The position numbers and the translations under genes are program-made. From positions 1,116,001 to 1,180,000 of the forward strand of contig NZ_ADVG01000005.1 in the NCBI RefSeq assembly GCF_000178855.1: 64,000 nucleotides of DNA, read 5' to 3'. The number at the start of each line of letters is the position of its first letter. Position 1 is the stretch's first letter. Positions 1 to 9,272 of the stretch are shown here, piece after piece. A model generated the notes under the pieces. It saw nothing but the letters and a program-made list of their open reading frames with translations. It did no database searches and was not told the DNA's origin. The DNA is from Ktedonobacter racemifer DSM 44963. Its GTDB lineage: Bacteria > Chloroflexota > Ktedonobacteria > Ktedonobacterales > Ktedonobacteraceae.

Positions 1-1110
1 AATGTCCTGGCTCTTGAAGCGTACAACTTCGGCTCCAAGGTCCTCCGCGAATAACGCATGTTCCTCCAGCCGCTGCTTCGCCTCTTCAAGGTATCTCTTT
101 GCTCCACTGCCATATTTAAGGAAAGCCAGGACCTGGCGTTGCAGAGCCGTATATCCTTCAAGCTCGACAGAGACTGCGATCAAATCCGCGTGCAGGCCAT
201 GGGCCAGGCGCCAGGCATCGCGAATAATGAGCCGGCTCTGGACGCGATGATCGAATCCGACCAGCACGCGTTCATTGGTGGCCCAGGCGCCGGTAATGGC
301 ATGCCCGGTCATATATGCCTGTAGCTGTGACTCGGCTTTATTCGCGGTCAGGCGCAGGGCGATCTCGCGCAGGGCCGTCAGGTTGCCCTCGCGAAAGAAA
401 TTCTTCAGCGCAGGCTCAATACGCTCGGGCGGATAAATATTGCCATGCAGCATTCGCTGTCGCAAGGCACTGGGGGCTATATCGACCAGTTCTACTTCAT
501 CAGCCTGGTCGAGAATCGAGTCGGGAAGCGTCTCACGCACGCGAATACCAGTGATATTCTCCACCAGGTCATTCAGGCTCTCCAGATGCTGGACGTTGAG
601 CGTTGTAATCACATCGATGCCGGCATCTAGAAGTTCCTGTACATCTTTATAGCGCTTGCGATACTTTGAACCCGAGACATTGGTATGCGCCAGTTCATCA
701 ACAAGTGCGACTTGGGGATGCCGGGCTATAACAGCATCCGTATCCATCTCCTCCAGCACCACTCCACGGTAGTCAATTTTCTTGCGCGGCACAATCTCCA
801 GATCACCAATCTGCTCGGCGGTATTCTGGCGCTTATGCGTCTCGACATAGCCAATCACAACGTCGGTGCCACGCTCTTGACGTCGCCGCCCCTCGTTAAG
901 CATGGCATAGGTCTTACCGACGCCAGCGGAGGCGCCTAGATACACGCGGAGACGACCCCGTCCTGGCGTCGGATCGCTCACATCGTCGAGTGACGTAGGG
1001 GATGGAACCCCTACGTCACTATCGCGTAGTTTATACCGATTCAGCAGCGTTTCAGGATCTAGGCGTCCATCCTCACGCCGATTATTATTAGGAGTTGATG
1101 TGTCCATCAT
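1..1110 (-). CDS. kdpD: KdpD sensor protein, N-terminal part (cut by window edge)
   Basis: Potassium/turgor sensor of the Kdp system. The frame begins with two ATG codons (start placed at the first) and stays open to the window edge, giving about 370 residues. After a poorly conserved N-terminal stretch of about 50 residues comes the KdpD domain with the Walker-A-like motif GASAGVGKT, then conserved blocks such as VDELAHTNVSGSKYRKRYKDV cut here to its core DELAHTN, and TTLNVQHLESLND. The final part visible begins a Usp-type domain (ERVLVGFDHR). Transmembrane and kinase domains would lie outside the window, so it cannot be said whether this is a full sensor kinase or the short sensor-only form. 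It follows kdpC by 18 bases and is the last gene of the kdp operon seen here. Confidence 0.93.
   Translation of the reverse strand, partial: MMDTSTPNNNRREDGRLDPETLLNRYKLRDSDVGVPSPTSLDDVSDPTPGRGRLRVYLGASAGVGKTYAMLNEGRRRQERGTDVVIGYVETHKRQNTAEQIGDLEIVPRKKIDYRGVVLEEMDTDAVIARHPQVALVDELAHTNVSGSKYRKRYKDVQELLDAGIDVITTLNVQHLESLNDLVENITGIRVRETLPDSILDQADEVELVDIAPSALRQRMLHGNIYPPERIEPALKNFFREGNLTALREIALRLTANKAESQLQAYMTGHAITGAWATNERVLVGFDHRVQSRLIIRDAWRLAHGLHADLIAVSVELEGYTALQRQVLAFLKYGSGAKRYLEEAKQRLEEHALFAEDLGAEVVRFKSQDI
989..1020. repeat. 13-bp perfect palindrome inside kdpD
   Basis: Arms 989-1001 and 1008-1020 are perfect reverse complements around a 6-base loop. The palindrome lies in the variable linker of kdpD, upstream of the Walker-A-like motif, and stays in frame. 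It resembles, on a smaller scale, the long palindromes found between genes elsewhere in this window. Confidence 0.75.
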
Positions 1111-1128
1111 TATCCTGATATTACTAAC

Positions 1129-1725
1129 TTATTTACCGTCTAGCGCTAAATTAAGCTCAAGGACGTTGACATGCTCCTCACCCAGGATGCCCAAGAACCG
1201 CCCCTGGACATGCTTCATGACCAATGCACGCACCTGGTCCTCACTCATACCACGCTCTTTGGCGATGCGTGGTACCTGGAAGAGGGCACCCGCGACCGAA
1301 ATGTCTGGGTCCAGGCCCGAACCCGAAGCGGTCACCAGGTCAACTGGCACTGGCACCCCCGGATTCTCCTTCTGCAATTCCTTCACCCGAGCCTGAACCG
1401 CATCCTGTAGATTTTTGTTCGTCGGTCCCAGGTTTGACGCGGCAGAGTTCTGCGCATTGTATGGCTCGCTCTTACTGCTATCGGTCACTGAAACCGTCGC
1501 AGAGGGGCGGCCATGAAAGTATTTCGGCGCGGTCCAATACTGACCAATCAGGTCTGAGCCAATCACCTGCCCATTAACGGTATGCAGGCTACCGTTTGCC
1601 TGGGAGGGAAAAAGTAGTTGCGCCAGGCCCGTTACAATACCAGGATAGAGTAATCCCGTAACCACTGTCAATAAAAGGGTTAGCACAATAGCTGGGCGAA
1701 TTTGTCTCTTCATATCAAGAGCCAT
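1129..1725 (-). CDS. kdpC: Potassium-transporting ATPase subunit KdpC
   Basis: Small accessory subunit of the KdpFABC potassium pump, about 198 residues, the usual family length. One N-terminal membrane helix (residues about 10-32, IRPAIVLTLLLTVVTGLLYP) is followed by an exported domain with the family signatures GSDLIGQ, YFHGRPS, NLGPTNK and ASGSGLDPDISV. The start at 1725 is preferred over the longer frame because AAGGAGA lies about 7 bases upstream of this ATG. It sits 20 bases downstream of kdpB and 18 bases upstream of kdpD, in a typical kdpFABCD order. Confidence 0.95.
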   Translation of the reverse strand: MALDMKRQIRPAIVLTLLLTVVTGLLYPGIVTGLAQLLFPSQANGSLHTVNGQVIGSDLIGQYWTAPKYFHGRPSATVSVTDSSKSEPYNAQNSAASNLGPTNKNLQDAVQARVKELQKENPGVPVPVDLVTASGSGLDPDISVAGALFQVPRIAKERGMSEDQVRALVMKHVQGRFLGILGEEHVNVLELNLALDGK

Positions 1726-1745
1726 GTCTCTCTCCTTCCGCACTA

Positions 1746-3884
1746 CTACGCGAGATGCAACAACACGAGCAGCAGGTCAATCAATTTAATGCCAATAAAT
1801 GGGACAATCAAACCACCTACGCCGTAGATGAGCAGGTTACGCCGTAGCAATGGACCCGCCCCCAGGGGCTTGTAGTTGACACCACGCAGGGCCAGCGGAA
1901 TCAAGAGAATAATGATGATCGCGTTAAAGATGACCGCGGAGAGAATCGCGCTATGTGGCGTCGCCAGGTGCATGATATTAAGCGCATTCAAGACTGGGAA
2001 CGCGACCGAGAACATCGCCGGAATAATCGCAAAGTACTTAGCCACATCATTGGCGATACTAAAGGTGGTCAACGCGCCACGCGTCATGAGCAACTGCTTG
2101 CCTACCTCGACCACTTCGATCAACTTGGTCGGGTTCGAGTCCAGGTCGACCATGTTCGCGGCCTCTTTCGCCGCCTGAGTGCCTGTATTCATGGCCACGC
2201 CGACATCCGCCTGTGCCAGGGCGGGCGCGTCATTGGTGCCATCACCAGTCATGGCCACCAGGCGACCACCCGCCTGCTGCTCCCGAATCAGCTTCATCTT
2301 GGTCTCAGGCGTGGCCTGTGCCAGGAAGTCATCGACACCAGCCTCTCTGGCGATTGCAGCTGCGGTTAGCGGGTTATCGCCTGTGATCATGATGGTGCGG
2401 ATACCCATCTTGCGCAGCTGCTCAAAGCGCTCGCGCATACCACCCTTGACGATATCCTTCAGCTCGATTACACCGAGCAAGCGCGCAGAACCATTGGCAG
2501 AGCCATTGTCGGCCACCACCAGTGGCGTACTACCAGCTCGCGCGATCTCCTCAACCAACTGTGTCAGTTCTTCGCTAGCCTCGCCACCATTCTCAGCCGC
2601 ATATTTATTGAGGGCATCGCCAGCGCCCTTACGAATCGAGCGTGTACCGGTCCTGGTTTGGAAATCGACACCACTCATGCGTGTCTGCGCCGAGAAGGGG
2701 ATAAAGATCGCCTCATCTGTATTGGCGGAAACATGCAAGCCATACTGCTCTTCGGCAAGCTTGACAATGGAACGGCCCTCAGGTGTCTCATCCGCCAGGC
2801 TGGAGAGCAGAGCCGCCTCAGCCAGCTCGCGCTCTTCAATGCCATTCAGAGGCACAAAGCGGCTCGCCATGCGGTTACCAAGTGTGATCGTACCAGTTTT
2901 ATCCAGCAGCAACACATCCACGTCACCTGCGGCCTCAACGGCGCGCCCGCTCATCGCCAGCACATTGCGCTGCACCATGCGGTCCATGCCCGCGATACCA
3001 ATCGCTGAGAGCAGACCACCAATAGTCGTTGGAATGAGGCAGACCAGCAACGCGATCAGGGTCGTGATCGCCACTGGGCTGCCCGAGTAAATGGCGAACG
3101 GCTCCAGGGTGATGACCGCCAGCATAAAGATAATCGTCAGGCTGGCCAACAGGATGTTGAGCGCGATTTCGTTTGGCGTCTTCTGGCGTGCTGCGCCCTC
3201 GACCAGGGCGATCATGCGATCCAGGAACGACTCACCAGGGTTGGCACTGATGCGCACTACAACCCAGTCGGAGAGTACCCGCGTGCCGCCAGTGACCGCG
3301 CTACGATCACCACCGCTCTCGCGAATCACGGGCGCAGACTCGCCCGTGATCGCCGACTCATCAACCGAGGCCACGCCCTCAATGACATCGCCATCACCTG
3401 GAATCACCTCGCCTGCCTCGACCAGGACCAGGTCACCCTTGCGCAGATCGGGCGCCTGTACCTCGGTGAAACCTGCCTGGCGCTCGCTTGTCTTCAAGCG
3501 CTTCGCCATCATTGAGGTACGTGTACTACGCAGCGCGTCGGCCTGGGCCTTACCACGCCCCTCGGCCATGGCCTCGGCAAAGTTAGCAAAGATCACCGTA
3601 AACCAGAGCCAGAAGGCAACGCCCAGAGTAAACCACATCTCGTTTACAGGGCCTTGAAGTAGCAGCCGCACCCACTCAATCGTCGTAATGACGCTACCTA
3701 CCTCGACCACAAACATGACCGGGTTCTTCAACTGCCAGCGTGGATCTAGCTTTTTCAATGAATCGACCATCGCCCGGCGCAGGATTGGGCCATTGAAGAT
3801 AGAGCTGGCGCTCTTGCGTCGTGTCTTCCACTGCTTCGACTCTAACGACTCTGTCTGCTCTATGGTATCAGTCTCTATACTCAT
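1746..3884 (-). CDS. kdpB: Potassium-transporting P-type ATPase subunit KdpB
   Basis: Catalytic subunit of the high-affinity potassium pump; a P-type ATPase of 712 residues. Visible hallmarks are the phosphorylation motif DKTGTITLGNR near residue 330, the TGES loop (ITGESAPVIRESGGD), the nucleotide-domain motifs and the hinge TGDGTNDAPALAQADVG. Hydrophobic helices flank these domains as expected. The N-terminus is somewhat extended (about 30 polar residues) compared with the Escherichia coli protein. The ATG lies 3 bases after the kdpA stop, so translation is probably coupled. No key residue appears to be missing. Confidence 0.97.
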   Translation of the reverse strand: MSIETDTIEQTESLESKQWKTRRKSASSIFNGPILRRAMVDSLKKLDPRWQLKNPVMFVVEVGSVITTIEWVRLLLQGPVNEMWFTLGVAFWLWFTVIFANFAEAMAEGRGKAQADALRSTRTSMMAKRLKTSERQAGFTEVQAPDLRKGDLVLVEAGEVIPGDGDVIEGVASVDESAITGESAPVIRESGGDRSAVTGGTRVLSDWVVVRISANPGESFLDRMIALVEGAARQKTPNEIALNILLASLTIIFMLAVITLEPFAIYSGSPVAITTLIALLVCLIPTTIGGLLSAIGIAGMDRMVQRNVLAMSGRAVEAAGDVDVLLLDKTGTITLGNRMASRFVPLNGIEERELAEAALLSSLADETPEGRSIVKLAEEQYGLHVSANTDEAIFIPFSAQTRMSGVDFQTRTGTRSIRKGAGDALNKYAAENGGEASEELTQLVEEIARAGSTPLVVADNGSANGSARLLGVIELKDIVKGGMRERFEQLRKMGIRTIMITGDNPLTAAAIAREAGVDDFLAQATPETKMKLIREQQAGGRLVAMTGDGTNDAPALAQADVGVAMNTGTQAAKEAANMVDLDSNPTKLIEVVEVGKQLLMTRGALTTFSIANDVAKYFAIIPAMFSVAFPVLNALNIMHLATPHSAILSAVIFNAIIIILLIPLALRGVNYKPLGAGPLLRRNLLIYGVGGLIVPFIGIKLIDLLLVLLHLA

Positions 3885-3887
3885 TTT

Positions 3888-5621
3888 TTAAAACACCTTG
3901 CCCGACAGCATCAGCAAATGCTCAACGATTGGTCCTAGCGCATAGGCCGGGAAGTAGGTCAACGCGCCTACGATAATTACCACACCCACCAGCAGGCTTA
4001 CAAACAGCGGGCCAGTAGTTGGGAAGGTACCAGCATTGGCGGGCACCACCTTCTTCGTGACCAGCGAACCGGCCAGGGCCATCACCGGAATGACGAAGAG
4101 GAAACGTCCTACCAGCATCGCGAACGAAAGCGTCCAGTTATAGAAATTGGTGTTCGCCGAGAGGCCCGCAAAGGCAGAGCCATTGTTGCCTGTACCAGAC
4201 GTATAGGCGTAGAGAATCTCTGACAGGCCATGCGGTCCCGAATTGAGAATAGAGCTTGTCCCTGCTGGCAGAACACTCGCGATGGCTGAGAAGCCAAGAA
4301 TGCTCGCCGGAAGGATCAGGATAGCCAGCGCGGCCATCTTCATCTCTTTCTGTTCAATCTTCTTCCCAAGGTATTCAGGGGTGCGCCCTACCATCAGACC
4401 TGCGATAAAGACCGCCAGAATGGCGAAGATCAGCATACCGTAGAGGCCCGAGCCAACTCCACCGAAGACGATTTCACCCAGGGCAATATTAGCAAGTGGA
4501 ACCAGGCCACCCAGAGGCGTGTAGCTATCATGGAAGCCATTCACAGCCCCGCATGAGGCGTCAGTAGTAATCACCGCAAAGAGCGTGGATTGCGCGATGC
4601 CAAAGCGTACCTCTTTGCCCTCCATATTGCCACCCGCCTGCTGAGCCGTCACCGCTTGATTGGCTCCTAGCTTCGTTAGCATTGGGTTACCAGCCTGCTC
4701 CATGGGCAGTGCCACCGCGACGCCGAGCAGGAAGAGCGCGAACATGGCGTACCAGATCGCCCAACCTTGTTTCGTATTGCCAACCATACGGCCAAACATA
4801 TAGACAAGACCAGCGGGAATCGCAAAAATGGCCAGCATCTCAAGCATGTTGGTGATGACATTAGGATTCTCAAAGGGATGCGCCGAGTTGGCATTGAAGA
4901 AGCCACCGCCATTCGTACCAAACTCTTTAATGAACTCCTGAGAGGCGACAGGTCCTTGCGCGATAGTTTGTGTGACACCATCAAGCGTGTGAACAACCGT
5001 ATAAGCATTAAAATTCTGCACCACGCCCTGCGAAACCAGGACCAGGGCGCCAATAATACTGATGGGCAACAGGATGTACAGAATACAGCGCGTCACGTCA
5101 ACCCAAAAGTTGCCCAGGTGTTGCGCGCTTCGACGCGACAGGCCACGAATAAAGGCCACGGCCAGCGAGATACCCGTCGCAGCCGAGACAAAGTTATGGA
5201 ACGCGAGGCCCGCCATCTGGGTTAGATAACTCATGGTCTGCTCGCCGGTATAGGCCTGCCAGTTGGTATTGGTCGTAAAACTGGCAGCCGTATTAAATGC
5301 CAGGCCAGGAGCGACCGCCCCCATTTGCTGGGGATTGAAAGGCAGCCACTGCTGGGTGCGCTCAAGCAGATAGAGCAGCAACATACCAGCTATGCTAAAA
5401 AGCAGCATCGAGATAGTGTAGCCAGTCCAGCGCTGCTCTTCCTCCTTGCGTACGCCGCAAAGCTTGTAGAAGAGACGCTCTACCGGCACCAGCACAGGCG
5501 AGAGCCAGGTACGCTCACCTGCAAAGACCCTGGTCATGTAAAGCCCCAGCGGTTTGGTGAGCAGAACCAGGAGCACTACATAGACAAGCACCTGCAAGAT
5601 CGCATTCATCGTCACAGGCAT
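3888..5621 (-). CDS. kdpA: Potassium-transporting ATPase subunit KdpA
   Basis: Potassium-selective membrane subunit of the Kdp pump, 577 residues with about ten membrane helices and four degenerate selectivity-filter loops. Recognisable family segments are AASFTTNTNWQAYTGE, EFGTNGGGFFNANSAHPFENP and the C-terminal SGTGNNGSAFAGL. The upstream ATG is used; a second ATG four codons later could equally serve. It forms one transcription unit with kdpF upstream (38 bases away) and kdpB downstream. Confidence 0.97.
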   Translation of the reverse strand: MPVTMNAILQVLVYVVLLVLLTKPLGLYMTRVFAGERTWLSPVLVPVERLFYKLCGVRKEEEQRWTGYTISMLLFSIAGMLLLYLLERTQQWLPFNPQQMGAVAPGLAFNTAASFTTNTNWQAYTGEQTMSYLTQMAGLAFHNFVSAATGISLAVAFIRGLSRRSAQHLGNFWVDVTRCILYILLPISIIGALVLVSQGVVQNFNAYTVVHTLDGVTQTIAQGPVASQEFIKEFGTNGGGFFNANSAHPFENPNVITNMLEMLAIFAIPAGLVYMFGRMVGNTKQGWAIWYAMFALFLLGVAVALPMEQAGNPMLTKLGANQAVTAQQAGGNMEGKEVRFGIAQSTLFAVITTDASCGAVNGFHDSYTPLGGLVPLANIALGEIVFGGVGSGLYGMLIFAILAVFIAGLMVGRTPEYLGKKIEQKEMKMAALAILILPASILGFSAIASVLPAGTSSILNSGPHGLSEILYAYTSGTGNNGSAFAGLSANTNFYNWTLSFAMLVGRFLFVIPVMALAGSLVTKKVVPANAGTFPTTGPLFVSLLVGVVIIVGALTYFPAYALGPIVEHLLMLSGKVF

Positions 5622-5659
5622 AATTTTTTCAACCTCACCTCAATCTTTAACATACGTCT

Positions 5660-5755
5660 TTAAAATTTCTCGGGCATCAGTAGGGCAATCGCGAGATAGA
5701 CGATAAGCCCCAAAGCAATGATCCCTACCAGGATGTACTCAATTGGCGAATTCAT
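5660..5755 (-). CDS. kdpF: Small membrane subunit KdpF
   Basis: A 31-residue single-helix peptide: MNSPIEYILVGIIALGLIVY followed by LAIALLMPEKF, which has the family pattern of a lone helix ending in L(L)xPExF. KdpF is the lipid-like stabilising peptide of the KdpFABC complex. It has GAGGG just upstream of its ATG and lies directly before kdpA. It is commonly missed by gene callers because of its size. Confidence 0.93.
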   Translation of the reverse strand: MNSPIEYILVGIIALGLIVYLAIALLMPEKF

Positions 5756-5767
5756 TTTTGCCCTCTG

Positions 5768-5863
5768 TTACAAACGATCACAGACATGAGTAAAGCCAAT
5801 ACAAACAAAGAAAAAAGCGACCGTTGCGATCACAACAACCAGGTCAAGCACGATATCGGACAT
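5768..5863 (-). CDS. Unnamed 31-residue membrane peptide upstream of kdpF
   Basis: A second tiny frame directly before kdpF (12-base gap). It encodes MSDIVLDLVVVIATVAFFFV then CIGFTHVCDRL: one membrane helix with a short polar tail containing a Cys. AGGAAGG precedes the ATG by about 10 bases. Small peptides with a similar layout (Asp near the N-terminus, one helix, then a short C(D/E)RL-like tail) occur before kdpF in other bacteria as far as I recall, but no function is known to me. Position and spacing suggest an accessory or regulatory peptide of the Kdp pump; this is inference. Confidence 0.7.
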   Translation of the reverse strand: MSDIVLDLVVVIATVAFFFVCIGFTHVCDRL

Positions 5864-5895
5864 TGGTTCATTTCCTTCCTCAGTTACTTCTTATG

Positions 5896-5944
5896 CGAAA
5901 ACCAACGCCACTGCCGTGGCTAGCGCTCCTCGTTCAGGTTTTCG
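5896..5944 (-). promoter_or_regulatory. Possible structured leader of the kdp operon
   Basis: Between the response regulator stop and the first small kdp frame an 8-bp stem (CGAAAACC with GGTTTTCG, 5896-5903 and 5937-5944) encloses an inner 5-bp stem (GCCAC with GTGGC, 5907-5911 and 5916-5920, 4-base loop). The nested stems could form in the kdp leader RNA. It does not match a riboswitch consensus that I recognise, and it may be a terminator or attenuator for the upstream gene. Confidence 0.35.
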
Positions 5945-5957
5945 ATAGGAATTACTG

Positions 5958-6383
5958 CTAGTAGCTTGTTTTCACTTCACTGGCATGCTTCTGAGCCGCA
6001 TTGGCAGCCAATCGGAGTAGCGCATCCATTGGAAACGGCTTGGGTAGATAGGCCAGCGGGTGAAACTCCGCCAGTCGACGAGGACTGACGCGTACCGCAG
6101 ATAGGATCACAACTGGAAGTTTTTCGACCGGTGTACTCCCCTCTTTCCGGCAAGGCACAAGCAGGTGTTCCTGCTGGGCGATGCGTAGTACATCCCAGCC
6201 CGTGTGCTCAGAGAGATTAATATCCAGGAACACCAGGTCAAACGACTCCGCACGCAAATGGGCAAGCGCATCTTCGGCGGCACAGGCACACCACACACTG
6301 TGTCCCCGAGCGACCAGGTTCTGCTCAATCAGACTGCGCAACATGGCGTCGTCTTCCACTAGAAGAATATGTGCTTGCTGCAT
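5958..6383 (-). CDS. Receiver-only response regulator
   Basis: A 141-residue stand-alone receiver (REC) domain with no output domain. Acidic pocket ILLVEDD, phospho-acceptor Asp in FLDINL, switch Ser in VVILSAV and the conserved Lys in YLPKPFP are all present. A loop of about 12 residues (VPCRKEGSTPVEK) between strands 4 and 5 is unusual. The start MQQAHILL was chosen because the longer open frame upstream is not conserved in character. It precedes the kdp genes on the same strand, with a gap of about 95 bases, so it may take part in Kdp control, but it lacks the DNA-binding domain of KdpE. Confidence 0.85.
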   Translation of the reverse strand: MQQAHILLVEDDAMLRSLIEQNLVARGHSVWCACAAEDALAHLRAESFDLVFLDINLSEHTGWDVLRIAQQEHLLVPCRKEGSTPVEKLPVVILSAVRVSPRRLAEFHPLAYLPKPFPMDALLRLAANAAQKHASEVKTSY

Positions 6384-6606
6384 CTCAAGGCCCCTCGTTG
6401 TGGTGAGTACAGGTAGACGTGGTACACGTATAGAAGGAAGTTGTGAGGCCCAACAGCGAACGTCATGTGTCCAACCATCTTGCATCTGCCAGGCTGGTGG
6501 GCATCTCAGCGTTTTCCTGGACACATCGTATCGCTTATTCGCTCAGGGTGGCATCAAGAGAGGAGAGAGACAACTAAAAATTTGCTCAATACTTTGGATT
6601 TTTTTA

Positions 6607-7584
6607 TCAGGCTTCAATTGGGTTCATTGCCTCTTCATAAGAAACGAGGACCTTTGCTGGGCGAATCTCACCTTGCGCCAACTGTTCAAATGTCGAGATC
6701 AGCTCATTGCGAGCTACGCGCAATTCAAAAAGCTGCTCCAGGCATGTCGCGTACTGCTGCACATGGCGAAAATACCATGCAGCATGCGTGTGATAATCCC
6801 AACCATCACTCGATCCAACGATGTGCAGCTCTTTCTCATGAAAATCAGGGGTCAGTACAAGCGGCTCAATATTTCCATCAGCAGTGATGCAGATGCGCCC
6901 ATGTTGTTGAACCTGCTTTTGAAGGAGAGCAAATGCCTCGTTGCGGCTGGAGCACTCAAAGGCAAGAGCATACTCTCTACTCTCGCTGGGCATATCCTGT
7001 GAACGCCAAACATGTTGCGCACCTAACAGGCGTGCCAATGCGTGCCTCTCTGCCAGTGGTTCTACCACATCGACCTGGACCACGCCATAGGCACGCAAAA
7101 TAAAAAGTGTCAGCAACCCAATCACACCGGCACCAGTGATAAGGGCTATTTCCTCTGGCCTGGGAGCGACCTTACGCACTCCCTTGGCTGTATCGCACGT
7201 CAAAATACTCAAAATCGCGAGCGCATCAGAGACCCCATCAGGCACTACGATAACCTGCGTTTCTGGCGCAACTGCGTACGTGTGATGCCCATAAAAAGCC
7301 ACAACACGCTCTCCGCGTCTAACTCTCTGTACCGCAGAGCCACAAGCCACGACAAAGCCTACGTTCTCGTAGCCCACACTTCTTGGATATTGAGGTAGAC
7401 GGCTGGCGCAAGCATTGCCCCTATACAGGGGCAACTCACTACCAATACTAATGGCCCCCGCCCTGGTTTGCACCAGCACATCGTGCGGACCGAGAGGTGG
7501 CAGTTCTTCAGTGATCCACTCCAGGCTCCTGGGAGCGGTGAGATACAGGCGCGAAGTTGTGCGTGCTCTATTGCTTGATTCCAT
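6607..7584 (-). CDS. MDR-family (alcohol-dehydrogenase-like) oxidoreductase
   Basis: A 325-residue medium-chain dehydrogenase/reductase. The GroES-like N-terminal domain contains GYENVGFV where zinc enzymes carry GHE, and no catalytic Cys/His zinc set or structural four-Cys lobe is visible, so it is probably zinc-independent. The Rossmann nucleotide motif GAGVIGLL is intact, followed by an acidic residue (VVEPLAERHALARLLGA) suggesting NAD(H). The substrate is unknown. AGGAAGAG precedes the ATG. It lies 65 bases downstream of the beta-lactamase-fold hydrolase on the same strand and may be co-transcribed with it. Confidence 0.82.
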   Translation of the reverse strand: MESSNRARTTSRLYLTAPRSLEWITEELPPLGPHDVLVQTRAGAISIGSELPLYRGNACASRLPQYPRSVGYENVGFVVACGSAVQRVRRGERVVAFYGHHTYAVAPETQVIVVPDGVSDALAILSILTCDTAKGVRKVAPRPEEIALITGAGVIGLLTLFILRAYGVVQVDVVEPLAERHALARLLGAQHVWRSQDMPSESREYALAFECSSRNEAFALLQKQVQQHGRICITADGNIEPLVLTPDFHEKELHIVGSSDGWDYHTHAAWYFRHVQQYATCLEQLFELRVARNELISTFEQLAQGEIRPAKVLVSYEEAMNPIEA

Positions 7585-7649
7585 GAAGAAACTCTTCCTT
7601 TTTTTGCTCTTTTACCATACTTTCAGAGCAAATAGAACAAATGCAGATG

Positions 7650-9272
7650 CTATGGCGTAAACGTGCGGAAATAGTCGCCACCCGCAATGCTCGCTCGTAA
7701 GGCCCGCTGATTCACCACTGTGTCGAAGTGGATGCATTCAGGTTCGTACTCCTCTTCACCAATGCGGAAGGAGTCTGAGGCGTTGTCAAGCACAGTGAGT
7801 TTCTTTTCTTCTCCGGAAGGATAGAGAAACACCAGTGATCCTTTACGCAACACAATGCGAAAATTGCTCAGCCAGGGATTGTAGGAGCGATAGTGGCCAA
7901 CATAGGTCTCCCAATGTGGCGGAGAAGTAAGTGTGGTGGACGTTGTAGCGTGCTCACTCACATACCAGTCTGAACCATGGTAGAGTTCGACAATCTTGCC
8001 CTTTTCACGCACAAAGCGGAGAGAATAGAGCGCAAAATCAGGATGAGCCGTGTAGAAGACATCGGGCGAGGCATTGAGCTTTGCCAGCGGAATCCTCTCG
8101 CCCTGATACGCAAGCATCAATTGCCCCTTTTCATGGGTAACGACAAGCGTTTTGTCGTTGTCGCCACCATGATATGTTCCCGTATAGTCAGCCACACGTT
8201 CAGCGGGGAGCGCAGTAGCAAGAACAGGAGGCTCTGGCAATCTTTCTCCAAGAGAAGCAGCGCGCAACAGTTTAAGCGCGAAGTTGGCAATCCCAAAGGG
8301 ATTAGCCGGACCATTGACGAAGACGACAGTTCCCAAACCATGCTCAGGATCTGCCAGGAGGACAGAGTTATATCCAACCATGCCCCCAGTATGCCCAATC
8401 ACTGTAGCGCTATCGCGCTCACTAGTAAATAGACCGTAGCCATAGAAGACGCCTTCTTCCATCTGGACCAAGCGTTGCGTCATCAGGTGATAGTTTGCCT
8501 CAGAGAGAAAGTGTGATCCCTGTCCTTTGTTGAGAAGTAGGCGCAGATAGATTGCCAGGTCGGCGGCTGTGGCGGCGATGCTGCCATCTCCAGCTCCACA
8601 CTCAAGCCAGGTCGCGGGCACAAGCGCGCTTGTGGCGAGGTTGGGACGATCATCATAAAAGTACTCATAGCCAATTGCCAGGCGTTTGCGTGTCTCATGC
8701 GTGAACACCGGCTCAGTAGCATGCATACCCAGGGGCGTCAGAAGACGCTCTTGCAGAATCTGTCCGTACGGTTGGTGGAGCAGTTCTTCCAGCAGATAGC
8801 CGAGTGCCTGATAGCCAACGTTGGAGTAATGGTAGTGGGTGCCTGGCGCGGAGGCTGCCGTGGTTTCACGTAAGGCCCATGTGCTATAGCGGGAACTCGG
8901 CGCAAAATCTACCCCAGAGGTGATACCAGCCGTGTGACTCAGCAGATGGTGTACAGTAATGGGTTCATAGGTAGACTGCACTTGAAACCAGGGGAGATAG
9001 CGCGTCACAGGCGCGTGCAGATCGAGACGCCCCTCAGCCTGCAATTGCAGGAGGAGCATGGAGGTAAATGATTTACTGATGGAGCCAATTTCAAAGAGCG
9101 TCTCAGGGGTCACGGGGCTACGCGTGGCAATATCGGCCAAACCATACGTAGAGACGCGCAGCAAGTGTTCCCGATCCGTAAGGGCCACCACCATACCAGG
9201 AATGTTTGCTTGCTGCATTTTCTCTTCAAGAAAACGATCCAGAGCCGCATAGACTGGAGCAAGATTGACCAT
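7650..9272 (-). CDS. Serine beta-lactamase-fold hydrolase (class C-like/PBP-like)
   Basis: A 540-residue protein whose first 350 residues form a serine hydrolase domain of the beta-lactamase/penicillin-binding group. The SxxK nucleophile motif is SISK (EIGSISKSFTS), the second motif is YSN (HYHYSNVGYQALGY) and the third is HTGG (IGHTGGMVGY). Residues about 390-540 form a lipocalin-like or DUF3471-type beta-rich C-terminal region. No signal peptide is evident, so it is probably cytoplasmic. Members of this family act on peptides, esters or beta-lactams; specificity cannot be told. Start supported by AAGGG about 8 bases upstream. Confidence 0.88.
   Translation of the reverse strand: MVNLAPVYAALDRFLEEKMQQANIPGMVVALTDREHLLRVSTYGLADIATRSPVTPETLFEIGSISKSFTSMLLLQLQAEGRLDLHAPVTRYLPWFQVQSTYEPITVHHLLSHTAGITSGVDFAPSSRYSTWALRETTAASAPGTHYHYSNVGYQALGYLLEELLHQPYGQILQERLLTPLGMHATEPVFTHETRKRLAIGYEYFYDDRPNLATSALVPATWLECGAGDGSIAATAADLAIYLRLLLNKGQGSHFLSEANYHLMTQRLVQMEEGVFYGYGLFTSERDSATVIGHTGGMVGYNSVLLADPEHGLGTVVFVNGPANPFGIANFALKLLRAASLGERLPEPPVLATALPAERVADYTGTYHGGDNDKTLVVTHEKGQLMLAYQGERIPLAKLNASPDVFYTAHPDFALYSLRFVREKGKIVELYHGSDWYVSEHATTSTTLTSPPHWETYVGHYRSYNPWLSNFRIVLRKGSLVFLYPSGEEKKLTVLDNASDSFRIGEEEYEPECIHFDTVVNQRALRASIAGGDYFRTFTP

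Noticed and set aside
5896..5944. Cyclic-di-AMP riboswitch before kdp
   Set aside because: The leader is too short and lacks conserved motifs of that riboswitch; only nested stems are visible.
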